From Weissella muntiaci (GTDB taxonomy: Bacteria > Bacillota > Bacilli > Lactobacillales > Lactobacillaceae): a DNA stretch of 64,000 nucleotides. Both the position numbers and the translations under genes were made by a program. Positions 9,063-17,679 of this stretch are shown one piece after another. The stretch is from contig NZ_SDGZ01000014.1 of assembly GCF_008107635.1 (NCBI RefSeq), positions 124,001 to 188,000 of the forward strand, in the 5' to 3' direction. Positions within the stretch are counted from its first letter, which is position 1; each line of letters starts with the position of its first letter. The notes beneath the pieces were generated by a model, which did no database searches, was not told the origin of the DNA, and saw only the letters and a program-made list of their open reading frames with translations.

Positions 9063-10301
9063 TTATTTATCGGTAACCAACCGTACATTATTCCCTTGCT
9101 TAACCAATTTCTTATATTCTTTCATTGTCGTCTTACGTTGAATCAAGATTCGATCACCTGCCTGGTTCAAAACCTCTTCCTCGATCGTAACTTCATCATT
9201 ATCCTTGCGACGCTTCCAAAGAATGAACCACAAAGCCAAGGCCAGCAATGCAAATAAGATTGCCAGAATAATAATGATACTAATCCAATCAATTCGCTGG
9301 ATCGTCACGTCTCGCTTGTTCAAATCAGTTGCATCTTTACCACTAACGGTAAATTCACGATCGAATTTCCAACGATACTGATACCCAACCCGCTTATTAT
9401 TAAATTCTTTTGTGTAATATTTTTTCTGATCATCTTTATCCGCATACACAGTCATTTTAAGACGATACTTGCCCGGCTTAATACGTTTACCGTTTCCAAG
9501 CGCAATCGGATACTTAAAGTTAGTATTCGGTGCCATCTGCAAGTCTGCATTCTTTGACTCATATAAAAGCTTCTTGCCCTTAGCATCATAAACGCGTGCG
9601 TGTATGGCCATTTGATTAATATAAACTGGCAATGGATTTTGCAAAGATGCGTTAATAACATTACGATAATTCACTTGTCCAGCGACAACCTGATGTAACT
9701 TCAAACCATCTTCTTCAACAATCTTCTGCGTGAAGACATTGCTTTGATCCGTATTTTGCCGCATCAACAGACCCAATTGAAAACCATAGATATTTTTAAT
9801 GGCCGTGGTTTTTGCACTTGTCTTTTGATTTGCGGTATCAGCTGCCTTATCAGAGAACGTCAACCCACCAGCAATAATCCCTGGAAAGGCGCTGTCAGGC
9901 ATTGTTACATGAACGACAACATCCTTACTCTCGCCTGACTTCACAACGACCTCTTCAGGTACGTCAACGAAATCTTTTAAATTATATTTCAGTGACTTAT
10001 CTGCTTTACCGGCCTTAGGACCATATTCGACCACCCCATTAATATTGGTGGTCGCACTAGCTACCTTTGTTGTAACAGTCACTGTTTTACCACTGTCGTT
10101 AGAATACTTCAAATGAAGATCTTCACTTTGACCTGGCGCCAGAGCGATATTAAAGAAACCATCTTTATTATTCACCTGATTATCCGGTAATGTTGGCTCA
10201 ACCGAAAAGGTTAATTGATTTGCAGACACACTCAGGCTACTTAATGAACCCAGCGTCAGCACAAACATCGCCGTCACAAGCATCTTTAATAATTTTTGCA
10301 A
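9063..10301 (-). CDS. DUF916/DUF3324 cell-surface protein (CscA/WxLIP type)
   Basis: 412-aa membrane-anchored surface protein. Signal peptide (about 1-28, ending SVSA), WxL-interacting peptidoglycan-binding domain (DUF916, about 30-150, with LRLKYSNDSG-like strands), host-binding domain (DUF3324, about 160-310), a transmembrane helix near 340-362 (WISIIIILAILFALLALALWFILW) and a charged cytoplasmic tail. The family is known to bind WxL proteins and peptidoglycan. The start appears to be TTG, overlapping the upstream stop region, with GAGGG nine bases before it. Fifth gene of the operon. Confidence 0.9.
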   Translation of the reverse strand: MQKLLKMLVTAMFVLTLGSLSSLSVSANQLTFSVEPTLPDNQVNNKDGFFNIALAPGQSEDLHLKYSNDSGKTVTVTTKVASATTNINGVVEYGPKAGKADKSLKYNLKDFVDVPEEVVVKSGESKDVVVHVTMPDSAFPGIIAGGLTFSDKAADTANQKTSAKTTAIKNIYGFQLGLLMRQNTDQSNVFTQKIVEEDGLKLHQVVAGQVNYRNVINASLQNPLPVYINQMAIHARVYDAKGKKLLYESKNADLQMAPNTNFKYPIALGNGKRIKPGKYRLKMTVYADKDDQKKYYTKEFNNKRVGYQYRWKFDREFTVSGKDATDLNKRDVTIQRIDWISIIIILAILFALLALALWFILWKRRKDNDEVTIEEEVLNQAGDRILIQRKTTMKEYKKLVKQGNNVRLVTDK

Positions 10302-10302
10302 G

Positions 10303-10647
10303 TTATTTTACCCTCTTCGTTATTTTTCTAGGTGTTTGCGACCTAAATGCCATTAGACCAAGCCCCAAAGCCAACATGGTCATTGGCAAGAACAAATACT
10401 TCCTCATATTTATATCACCAGTATCGGGCAACACTTTCTTACCATTCTGCTGATTGGCACCATTATAAAACGGGCTATTATTGTTATTATCAGCTGACTC
10501 CGAATTTTTGTCAGGATACTTGCCAACAAAGCCAACCTGTCCATTCGTATCATAAGTCGCTACATTATCAGCACTTACATACCCTGCTCCGAGGATAAAA
10601 ACCATCCATACCGTTACTAACAATCTTCTAACAAGTTTGACTTGCAT
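10303..10647 (-). CDS. Small LPXTG-anchored csc protein (CscD type)
   Basis: 114-aa sortase substrate: signal peptide (1-26, ending VSA), a short Asn-rich linker (SADNNNNSPFYNG), sorting motif LPDTG near residue 75, hydrophobic helix and a basic tail (PRKITKRVK). CscD proteins of csc loci are exactly this size and shape. GGGGGAG stands five bases before the ATG, the same strong site used by the other csc genes. Cotranscribed with its neighbours. Confidence 0.88.
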   Translation of the reverse strand: MQVKLVRRLLVTVWMVFILGAGYVSADNVATYDTNGQVGFVGKYPDKNSESADNNNNSPFYNGANQQNGKKVLPDTGDINMRKYLFLPMTMLALGLGLMAFRSQTPRKITKRVK

Positions 10648-10699
10648 TCTGTCTCCCCCAAAACCATTCTCATTCCAAAAAGCAATTCCTGACCTATGA

Positions 10700-13600
10700 T
10701 TAATTAACTACCGTACTTGAAGGTGTTGCACCAAGCGTCCATACGAGAGCATTATTTGTATCGTAATTACCCGCAATTTGTTTTGAGACGGGAATATCCA
10801 GATACAAGCCTTGTTTATTAGTAGAATCCCAATTCTTACTTAATTCAAATTGTCCATTTTGTCCAGAATCTTCCTCATGCACAAGCACCGCCGCTGAAGA
10901 CACAGCATAAGTTTGACTGCCGTCGCGATACTTCATGTAATCTGCAAGTGAATTTGATCCGCTTACCATTGGGTTTAGTGTTGCGACTTTCAAAGTCCAT
11001 GAACCTTCTGTTGCCTTAGTTCGTGTATCAGACACTGTAACTGGCTGATCATACGTTGGATATGCAACTAACGGCCGACCAAGAATTGATTGTTTACCAA
11101 AATCGATCTTAGTTGGTGTCGTAATACTTAGATTTCCCTCGCTGATATACGCAATTGCCTGTCCCTTACTGTTATCTACGTTATTACCATGATCTGTATT
11201 GTAAGCCACCTGCGTTTTAGCATCCGTGGCAACCACATTATTTTGGTTTAACTTAGCCATTCCACTGGCGGCCAAGTCACCTGTAAAGGTCAAAATTGGA
11301 TAGCCAAGCGCTTTGCCAAACTTTTGTCCTACATAAGTGTTTGCCGCTGGATGTGGAATATCAGTTGTACCTTGCCAATTCAATACTGCATTATTATTAA
11401 ACTGAATGTCCGATAAATTAAACATCCCCTCGGTTTGCATATATGGCATCATCAAGGTTACATTGCCACCCTGCAAAGCAAGCTGTGCAACAGATGCGAT
11501 CGTGCTTGTATTTGCCAATTGCAGTGTACTATCACTACCTAAACTCAAATTACCGAGCTTATTATACTGACTACCATGATTGGCCGCGGTTGCACCATTA
11601 CCATTCACCAATTTGTTTGTAATCGTTAAGTTCGCCTTTGTTCCAACCGTTAGATCCGTGAAGTTCTTGATCGAACCTACCTGGGTCACAGCATTATCGC
11701 CAAAATCAATTTTCAGATGATTGCTACCAACATTCACTGCATTTGAAATATCGTCATTTGAGCCAGCGCCATTAATTGTATTAACACTCTTAGCATTTGC
11801 AATATCAATTGCCGTACTAGTTTGGACTGCTTGTGACTTCAGTAAACTTTCAGTTGCTGGTGTAATGTTGCCGATTGTATTATTTGTCGCATTAACATTA
11901 ACATTGACATTTCCTCTTGAACTGGTTCCAGAGGAAGCAATATCACCATTAAGATCATTCCCATTCATGTGATCAACATTGCTAGTATCTGATACGTTCA
12001 CGCTAATCGTCCCAGCTTGGTTGGATCCCATACCGGCACTAGTTGTGTTATTCTTTGAGCCGTTACCCGCAATTGTTGTTCCAGTAGCCAATGGATCCAT
12101 CGTATTATTGAAAGCTAAGTTTAGAGTTGTATCGCCGTTGATATGTCCACCACCGGCACCACCAATAATCTCAACATTGCTACCACCAGTAACTTTACCT
12201 CCGCTGATATCAACTGTTGTTGAACCCTTGAACCAGTTACCATCGCCACCCTTGAATCCATATACTGAACCTACGAGATTTCCACCAAGCATCAATACTT
12301 GCGCATCGCCACCAATGCTTGCCTTAGTAGTCTTACCTGCGGCAACTAATTGTTTGGCGATTGTGCCACCATTCATGGTCACCTCATTGTTGCCATCATG
12401 AACAACATCATGATTTCCACCACCATAAACGTAATTTGCTGTACCACCATTCATGTACACAGCAGAATCACCTTGCTGGAAGCCACTCAAATTACCGCCA
12501 AAAACGTTATCAACTGTTGTGCCGTTGTTGACGATCACCGCCGATTTACCGGTATGCCAGAAGTAATCTTGATTAATTTGCGTATCTTGTCCACCGCCAC
12601 CGTAAACATTTCCTGCTGTAACTGGTGTACCACTACCATCGCCGACTTGAACTGTCGTGTCACCTTTGACATAACCTGATAGACCAGCTCCGACAGTATC
12701 TGGGGTTATCACGCCGGCACCTGGCATTGAAACAACACCACTCCGTTCAATGGTTGAAATGTTTCCAAGGACTGCGAGTTGCCCTTGACTAGCGCTGGCA
12801 ATTCCTTGGTCATTCATCCCCTTAGCCGCATACTGATTAGCCTGATCTTGGCTAGCAATCAGGTTGCCAGTGCTGGCAAAGATACTATCAATCGCCGACC
12901 CATTTACGGCAGATGTATTTGACCAGCCCATACCACCATAAACGGCGTTGAAACTTCCAGCATTTGCACTACCAGCTTTAATATCATTCACGATATTACC
13001 GCTAACGACTCCGCTGACTAAGTATGTCTGCGTCGTCAAATTGATTCCTTGCGCCCCCGTAAAATTAGCAGAACCGCTGGTAAAGGCAGATGTGTCGACC
13101 TTGTTATAAATATTGTTTGCATTTCCATAACGTGATCCACCAATGAAGTTACCATTATTTGATGTCCAACTACCGTTTCCCGTTAAGGTCGTATACGTTG
13201 ATCCTGTGATGTTCGCAGTATGGTTAGCCCCACCAAAAATTGTGGTGTACTTCGTATTCGATGACGATGACAAGAGTGTATTCACATCGCCACTCACATT
13301 AACGGTTCCAGCAGACCCACCTGCACCTAGGACAGAATCAACTGTGCCACCATAATTAATCAGATGTAGGTTGGTACTACCATTAACCGTTGCCGGTGAA
13401 CTAATTCCAAGCGAACCACCTTCTAAATAACTGATCTTACCCGTTGAATTAGGTGCGTTGACCGTCACGTGTGTATCTCCAATTGAGCCTGACTCGCTAC
13501 CACCCATAATCAAAGTATTCACATTTGCGTCATTGGTGGTCGATCCAATGTAAACATTTGTAGATGCATTCGATGCAACACTGCCTTGGTAACCACCCAT

Positions 13601-14356
13601 GATCTGATAAGTATTATTCCCACCAGCTACTTCAACAGCACCATTATCCATCCAGATTGGTTGACCTTGTGCGAACAAATTGAACTGTCCTGCGGGGGCT
13701 GCACCGGTTTCCGGATTTACTCCATTACCCCAGTTGATATTTCTAAACCTTGTTGGCACACCCAAATATAAAGTGTTCGTAAAGGTAACTGTTCGTGCAT
13801 CCGTCGCTGGTGTATTCAACGGATCAGTTTGCGAGCTGACCATCGTCAAACTCTTAACATTACTCTGTGTTCCTAATGCAGCGAAAGTAATATTGGTTGC
13901 CGAGGCGGTTCCCGTAAAATCATTTCCTTCCGCTGATCCTGGAACTTGTACATTAGCACCAAAATATAATGTGAAATCGATTGCGCTGGTGGCAGATCGA
14001 GCATCGCTATATATTTTATATAAGGCTGCCTTCACATTTGCTGAGGAAGATGTAAAGCTCCCCCCAGATACAGGTTTACCATTTTCAAGAACTACAATTT
14101 GTCCCTTCTGTGTAGACGTCAACCCCGCACTACTAACACTGGCATTGCTTCCAAAATCATTCCGTGCGTCAACAATGCCTTTCGTTTGCAAACTTGGCAT
14201 GTTCAATGAAGACATTGGTACATTTTGCGTTGCTTGCGCGGAAACAATGTTTGAGTTATTAACTGATAACCCCATTACCACCTGGGTAACTAGGCTAGCC
14301 CCCAGAATCAGAAGTCCCGTTAAGCTGATTCGATTCTTTTTAGTAATTAACATCAT
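10700..14356 (-). CDS. Giant WxL-domain surface protein (CscC type)
   Basis: 1218-aa secreted protein attached non-covalently to the wall by a C-terminal WxL domain (about 1050-1218; ends NNALVWTLGATPSS). After the signal peptide (MMLITKKNRISLTG... to about 45) comes a very long Ser/Thr/Asn/Gly-rich region full of VYGGG, FGGN, MGG and NGGT turns at regular spacing, typical of a right-handed beta-helix adhesive domain. The start is placed at 14356, eight bases after GGGGGAG; the longer reading from 14389 would put MVLIYCGGELF ahead of the signal peptide. Likely carbohydrate or matrix binding; not testable from sequence. Confidence 0.85.
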   Translation of the reverse strand: MMLITKKNRISLTGLLILGASLVTQVVMGLSVNNSNIVSAQATQNVPMSSLNMPSLQTKGIVDARNDFGSNASVSSAGLTSTQKGQIVVLENGKPVSGGSFTSSSANVKAALYKIYSDARSATSAIDFTLYFGANVQVPGSAEGNDFTGTASATNITFAALGTQSNVKSLTMVSSQTDPLNTPATDARTVTFTNTLYLGVPTRFRNINWGNGVNPETGAAPAGQFNLFAQGQPIWMDNGAVEVAGGNNTYQIMGGYQGSVASNASTNVYIGSTTNDANVNTLIMGGSESGSIGDTHVTVNAPNSTGKISYLEGGSLGISSPATVNGSTNLHLINYGGTVDSVLGAGGSAGTVNVSGDVNTLLSSSSNTKYTTIFGGANHTANITGSTYTTLTGNGSWTSNNGNFIGGSRYGNANNIYNKVDTSAFTSGSANFTGAQGINLTTQTYLVSGVVSGNIVNDIKAGSANAGSFNAVYGGMGWSNTSAVNGSAIDSIFASTGNLIASQDQANQYAAKGMNDQGIASASQGQLAVLGNISTIERSGVVSMPGAGVITPDTVGAGLSGYVKGDTTVQVGDGSGTPVTAGNVYGGGGQDTQINQDYFWHTGKSAVIVNNGTTVDNVFGGNLSGFQQGDSAVYMNGGTANYVYGGGNHDVVHDGNNEVTMNGGTIAKQLVAAGKTTKASIGGDAQVLMLGGNLVGSVYGFKGGDGNWFKGSTTVDISGGKVTGGSNVEIIGGAGGGHINGDTTLNLAFNNTMDPLATGTTIAGNGSKNNTTSAGMGSNQAGTISVNVSDTSNVDHMNGNDLNGDIASSGTSSRGNVNVNVNATNNTIGNITPATESLLKSQAVQTSTAIDIANAKSVNTINGAGSNDDISNAVNVGSNHLKIDFGDNAVTQVGSIKNFTDLTVGTKANLTITNKLVNGNGATAANHGSQYNKLGNLSLGSDSTLQLANTSTIASVAQLALQGGNVTLMMPYMQTEGMFNLSDIQFNNNAVLNWQGTTDIPHPAANTYVGQKFGKALGYPILTFTGDLAASGMAKLNQNNVVATDAKTQVAYNTDHGNNVDNSKGQAIAYISEGNLSITTPTKIDFGKQSILGRPLVAYPTYDQPVTVSDTRTKATEGSWTLKVATLNPMVSGSNSLADYMKYRDGSQTYAVSSAAVLVHEEDSGQNGQFELSKNWDSTNKQGLYLDIPVSKQIAGNYDTNNALVWTLGATPSSTVVN

Positions 14357-14456
14357 AAATAGCTCTCCCCCGCAATAAATCAAAACCATATTCTGTCTTC
14401 TATGTACACTCTGGTAGAACGCTCATCGTTCACCGGAGTATTTAAATATTTAGCGC

Positions 14457-15275
14457 TTATTTGACAGCTGTTGGTGTGTCACCAAGGGTCCACAAGAAAG
14501 TTGTCGTATAAGTATCAGCCATCTTTGCTGTTGTACCAGGCACAGCCAAGGTAACATCGCTGTCAGTTGATGGTCGTGCAACAGTTGTGTTGTCGGCCTT
14601 CCAACTAACTTGATCATTCTTCAATGATGCGGCTGTTCCAAAGTCCAACAAGTGGGTTCCAGAAGTACCATTAGTGCTTCCTGCACTAGCCGCAGCTCCT
14701 GACATAACATTGACGCTTGAACCGTCTGGATTCAAAGTTGCAGTATCAACGTTAGAAACTGAACCATCCAAGACCGAAGCCGTCACGTGGTTATCATTTC
14801 CCAAGGTAACTTGGGCTCCGTTCAAAACGGCCCCTGAAGTTGTCTTGAAATCACCTTGTTGTGCAACTGATAATGTCCAACCTTGGAAAGTTCCCCGGTT
14901 ATCAGTAATCTGTGCATAATCAGGTCCAAATGACTTTGAACCATCAGCATGTGCATACTGTTGTGAAGCCGCTTGGTAGGTCTCGTCCGCAGTGGTAATC
15001 TTTTGAACACCAAAGTCGAGTGATGAAGCAAAATCAAGTGACAAAGGTCCATTTGTACCAGGGGTTACCGGCTTTGTTGGATCAGTTGGATCAATTGGGT
15101 CAACAGGATCGGTCGGATTCAATGGATCCTTAGGATCAGTTGGGTCAGTTGATGCAATGAACCCAATTTGTCCATTTGAAGTATAGCTATTAACCGTAGC
15201 GGCCATTGCAGATACACTACCTAGTACTGAAGCGGTTAAGGCTGTCGCAAGCGTTAATCCCAATACCTTTTTCAT
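14457..15275 (-). CDS. WxL-domain surface protein (CscB type)
   Basis: 272-aa secreted wall protein. Signal peptide MKKVLGLTLATALTASVLGSVSAMA, a DPTDP-rich linker (about 40-70), then a WxL domain with LDFGVQKI, GWTLSV and a terminal FLWTLGDTP. Start set at 15275, nine bases after GGAG; the ATG at 15281 is only three bases away from it. It is a paralogue of the next gene (15303). WxL domains bind peptidoglycan non-covalently. Confidence 0.92.
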   Translation of the reverse strand: MKKVLGLTLATALTASVLGSVSAMAATVNSYTSNGQIGFIASTDPTDPKDPLNPTDPVDPIDPTDPTKPVTPGTNGPLSLDFASSLDFGVQKITTADETYQAASQQYAHADGSKSFGPDYAQITDNRGTFQGWTLSVAQQGDFKTTSGAVLNGAQVTLGNDNHVTASVLDGSVSNVDTATLNPDGSSVNVMSGAAASAGSTNGTSGTHLLDFGTAASLKNDQVSWKADNTTVARPSTDSDVTLAVPGTTAKMADTYTTTFLWTLGDTPTAVK

Positions 15276-15302
15276 ATTCATATTCTCCCCAGAAAATTAT
15301 TC

Positions 15303-16094
15303 TTATTTAATTGCGGTGTTTGCGCTTGGTGTTTGTGAAAGGTTCCACTTAAGCACTGATGTATAAACGGCTGCACGCTTGGTAGCTGCACCTGGTACAA
15401 ATAGTGAGATTGCCTTACCACTATCTGCCGCCGCTACAGTTGCCTTGTCAGTACCAGAAGCACTACCGTAACGTGTAACCCAAGTTCCCTGACCCTTGTT
15501 TGCTTCAGCAGTTGTCACCTTAGCAGTAACTCCTGGTGTCAACGTCAATGAACCTTGTGTGTCAGGAATTCCTGCATCAGAACTCGCAGTTGTCAAAACA
15601 TTCCCGTTTGTAAATGACAAACTTGCTCCATTCAAAGGACTTGATCCATCACTCATCTGCCCAACTTGGGTTACGTTCAATGACCAGCCTTGGTCGCTAC
15701 CAGTATTATCAGTAACTTGCACGTAGTTTGGACCATAAGTTGTTACACCACTTGCCGTCTTATACTCTTGTGGTGCCGCAGTATAAGTTTGATCACTAGA
15801 TACAATCTTTTGCGTTCCGAAATCCAATGATGAGGCATAGTCGATTGATAATGGACCATCTGTACCTGGTGTAATTGGCTTCGTTGGATCCGTTGGATCA
15901 ACCGGCGTAACTGGATCTGTTGGATCTGGGTCTGTTGGATCAACTGGCTTTGTTGGATCCGTACTTGCTTCCAATGTTAGTGTAGCGTTTGAATTGTAAT
16001 CAACTGGTGTAGTTGCTGCAAAAGCAGTTCCTTGTGACAAAGCCAAAAGCGCAACCGCCGTTGATGCCATCAACGTTATATTCTTCTTAACCAT
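15303..16094 (-). CDS. WxL-domain surface protein, first csc gene
   Basis: 263-aa secreted wall protein with signal peptide (MVKKNITLMASTAVALLALS... AFA), a DPTDPV/DPTKP repeat linker (about 45-75) and a WxL domain (LDFGTQKI, GWSLNV, terminal LKWNLSQTP). The start is the ATG at 16094, five bases after GGGAG; the in-frame TTG at 16106 lies within that ribosome-binding site. First gene of the csc operon; the region upstream holds repeated TGAAAWTYCCCCTA boxes. Confidence 0.92.
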   Translation of the reverse strand: MVKKNITLMASTAVALLALSQGTAFAATTPVDYNSNATLTLEASTDPTKPVDPTDPDPTDPVTPVDPTDPTKPITPGTDGPLSIDYASSLDFGTQKIVSSDQTYTAAPQEYKTASGVTTYGPNYVQVTDNTGSDQGWSLNVTQVGQMSDGSSPLNGASLSFTNGNVLTTASSDAGIPDTQGSLTLTPGVTAKVTTAEANKGQGTWVTRYGSASGTDKATVAAADSGKAISLFVPGAATKRAAVYTSVLKWNLSQTPSANTAIK

Positions 16095-16660
16095 AATATC
16101 TCCCAATAATATGTATCTCAGTAATAAAAGATACCAACCAATTCTGCCCCCGGCTTGTTTTATAAAATAAGCTGCGATTTACATAACCTATGTCTATCGC
16201 GTCATCTAATATACAAAAGCTCGCTGAGCATTATGAAATTCCCCTACTTAGCTTAATGCTTGCCTATTTTGAAAATCCCCCTATTATTCACCCCCTACAC
16301 ACTTAATTCGTTTATCCACAACCTTTACTGCAAATAAGTATAGCTTAAAGGACGCTTAAATTCATTTTCTTTTTTTTCCCAAATATGCAAAATTCTGAAA
16401 CAAAATTGTGATAGTTTCTTCATTGGTTCTTCATAAGTTTGCTTTTGCTGAGGTTGGATAATTACATGGGTCCGCGATGTAGAAATAACAGCCACCTTTA
16501 AAACAAACCATGGTGAGGTATTTCGTCATTCCACGTGTAAAGGAACTTGCTTGATTCAACCAAGGACATAGCTCAATAAATATCTATCAATCTCTTCCGT
16601 TTTTTTGGCAACGACTTTTGTAATCTCTTGATAAGAGGACGACATTTATAACTATGAAGC
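16095..16660. other. csc operon leader/promoter region
   Basis: About 560 bases with no gene. It contains two near-identical boxes (TGAAATTCCCCTA at 16234-16246 and TGAAAATCCCCCTA at 16270-16283) and a related TTCACCCCCTACA near 16288. On the minus strand they read TAGGGG(G)AATTTCA. They are candidates for binding of the Mga-like regulator. Confidence 0.45.
16234..16283. repeat. Paired TGAAAWTYCCCCTA boxes upstream of csc
   Basis: Two direct repeats spaced about 36 bases centre to centre, in an otherwise featureless AT-rich leader about 140-190 bases before the first csc start. Purely a sequence observation; regulator binding is inferred. Confidence 0.4.
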
Positions 16661-16677
16661 CTTATATATGCTACAAT
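16661..16677 (+). promoter_or_regulatory. Promoter of the antitoxin RNA
   Basis: TATATATGCTACAAT holds an extended -10 (TGC-TACAAT at 16672-16677). It would start a short transcript near 16684 running to the terminator at 16721-16751. Confidence 0.6.
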
Positions 16678-16681
16678 GAAC

Positions 16682-16751
16682 GTACATAGATAAAACAATG
16701 TGGAGTTCACATTCTTTCGAGTTCGTTGCCTGCCAGCAACGAACTTTTTTT
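16682..16751 (+). ncRNA. Antitoxin RNA of a par/Fst-like type I TA module
   Basis: Predicted ~70-nt RNA from the extended -10 at 16672 to an 8-bp terminator stem (GTTCGTTG/CAACGAAC, loop CCTGCCAG at 16729-16736) with seven Ts. Three parts can pair with the convergent toxin mRNA: TACATAGATAAAACA (16683-16697) with the first toxin codons, GGAGTTCAC (16702-16710) with its ribosome-binding/start region, and the terminator loop CCTGCCAG with the toxin terminator loop CTGGCAGG. This is the interaction plan of RNA II of the pAD1 par locus, also about 65-70 nt. Confidence 0.75.
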
Positions 16752-16755
16752 ATAC

Positions 16756-16783
16756 AAAAAAGCCCCGTCCTGCCAGACGAGGC
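16756..16783 (-). terminator. Terminator of the toxin mRNA
   Basis: Minus strand GCCTCGTC / GACGGGGC stem (one G-U pair), loop TGGCAG, then six Ts. The loop region CTGGCAGG is complementary to the antitoxin terminator loop CCTGCCAG. Confidence 0.85.
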
Positions 16784-16794
16784 ACATGTACACA

Positions 16795-16902
16795 CTAATT
16801 ACGAGAATTAAAGTACTTTTGCAACAAGATTACTATTAATGCTCCTAGAATAGACCATAATACGGCTTGAAGCTGTTGCAATACATAGACAAAGCAATTC
16901 AA
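16795..16902 (-). CDS. Fst/Ldr-like hydrophobic toxin peptide (35 aa)
   Basis: Short peptide MNCFVYVLQQLQAVLWSILG followed by ALIVILLQKYFNSRN: one membrane-spanning helix (about 11-27) and a polar basic tail, the architecture and length (33 aa in Fst) of par-type toxins that act on the membrane. The start is TTG with a near-perfect AAAGGAGGTG eight bases upstream. The reading frame was translated base by base from the minus strand. Antitoxin RNA complementary segments cover its start region and early codons. It would be missed by usual length cut-offs. Family assignment rests on architecture more than on residue identity. Confidence 0.7.
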   Translation of the reverse strand: MNCFVYVLQQLQAVLWSILGALIVILLQKYFNSRN

Positions 16903-16950
16903 AGGAGCTCACCTCCTTTCCCGGTCGTTAATCTCACAACCTCAAATAAT

Positions 16951-16959
16951 ATTGTATCA
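16951..16959 (-). promoter_or_regulatory. Promoter of the toxin mRNA
   Basis: Minus strand TGATACAAT, an extended -10 (TACAAT complement at 16951-16956), would start an mRNA near 16943 of about 190 nt, ending at 16756. This leaves about 40 nt before the TTG start. Confidence 0.55.
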
Positions 16960-17203
16960 TCGATCTTCCACGTATTTGCTAGGTCGCCAGCAAGCAGAAT
17001 AACCTTACTTGCACCATCTGATCAGAAAATTGTTTCCTGTTTTTTGTTCCTCGCTTCTTATAATAAGATTTCCGGTATTGCTGAGATTTATGACAACTTT
17101 TTATTTTGCCTATATAAACTCAATTTCTAATCACCTTTTGCTTTTAAAAGCTTAATCTAGTATTTTTTCAAATATCAAGTTTAAGAAAAATTCTCCTAAA
17201 GCA
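16960..17203. other. Intergenic stretch, nothing recognised
   Basis: AT-rich DNA between the TA module and the Imm63 islet. No supported gene, RNA or operator was found. Confidence 0.5.
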
Positions 17204-17230
17204 TAAAAAACACGATGTTAACTTCGTGTC
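17204..17230 (-). terminator. Terminator of the immunity islet
   Basis: ACACGAAGTTAACATCGTGT hairpin on the minus strand followed by six Ts. It is almost the same sequence as the metK terminator at 18221-18247, including the following TCTCCC on the plus strand. Confidence 0.8.
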
Positions 17231-17265
17231 TCCCATATATTTTAAAGTTTTCCACTTTGCGCCAT

Positions 17266-17679
17266 TTAGTAATCATTAAATGGCGATACCTTCAGGATGT
17301 CTTTAATTTCTTGCGCTGCTCGCTCTTTATATGTCTCATCAATTATGTTCAATATTTCCAACTGTTTACTGAATAATACTCTTCTAAAATCTTGATTTTC
17401 AACTCTATTACTAACTTCAAAAGTTAACGCCATTTCAAAAGTAATATCTTTGAATATTTGAAATAAAAAGTCGTCCAAATTATCAGACTCGAACATTAAT
17501 GTAATTATCCCGCGTTCACTGAAAATATATTTCAGTACTCCATTTTCAAAAACTACATTATTACGCTCAGGCAAAATGTTTCCATCCAAGCTAATATGCG
17601 GATATAAAGCATTTCCATCGTTTAAATTTATCTTTCTGCCATAAACAAACAATTTACCCTTTAATTCTTCAATCATCAT
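17266..17679 (-). CDS. Imm63-family immunity protein
   Basis: 137-aa cytoplasmic protein. The order LFVYGRKIN..., PHISLDG, ...FSERGIITLMFESDNLDDFLFQIFKDITFEMALTFE, NRVENQDFRRVLFSKQLEIL, KERAAQEIKDILKVSPFNDY follows what I remember of the Imm63 family (polymorphic-toxin immunity proteins). Immunity proteins neutralise a cognate contact-dependent or secreted toxin. No toxin gene is nearby, so it would be an orphan. It overlaps its upstream partner by 11 bases. Assignment from memory of the family, not from a search. Confidence 0.65.
   Translation of the reverse strand: MMIEELKGKLFVYGRKINLNDGNALYPHISLDGNILPERNNVVFENGVLKYIFSERGIITLMFESDNLDDFLFQIFKDITFEMALTFEVSNRVENQDFRRVLFSKQLEILNIIDETYKERAAQEIKDILKVSPFNDY

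Larger units (their letters stand above)
16683..16912. repeat. Direct repeats DRa/DRb of the TA module
   Basis: TACATAGATAAAACA (16683-16697) and GGAGTTCAC (16702-16710) recur in the same orientation as TACATAGACAAAGCA (16882-16896) and GGAGCTCAC (16904-16912). Direct repeats at the 5' ends of two convergent transcripts are how par-type modules encode a trans-pairing antitoxin. Confidence 0.75.

Noticed and set aside
11721-13355. Several plus-strand open frames of 70-140 codons antisense to the giant WxL gene
   Set aside because: They arise from the biased Ser/Thr/Asn/Gly codon use of the surface gene; none has a good ribosome-binding site or recognisable product.
16867-17130. Plus-strand frame of 87 codons opposite the toxin gene
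   Set aside because: It lacks a ribosome-binding site and reads through the reverse complement of the toxin mRNA region.
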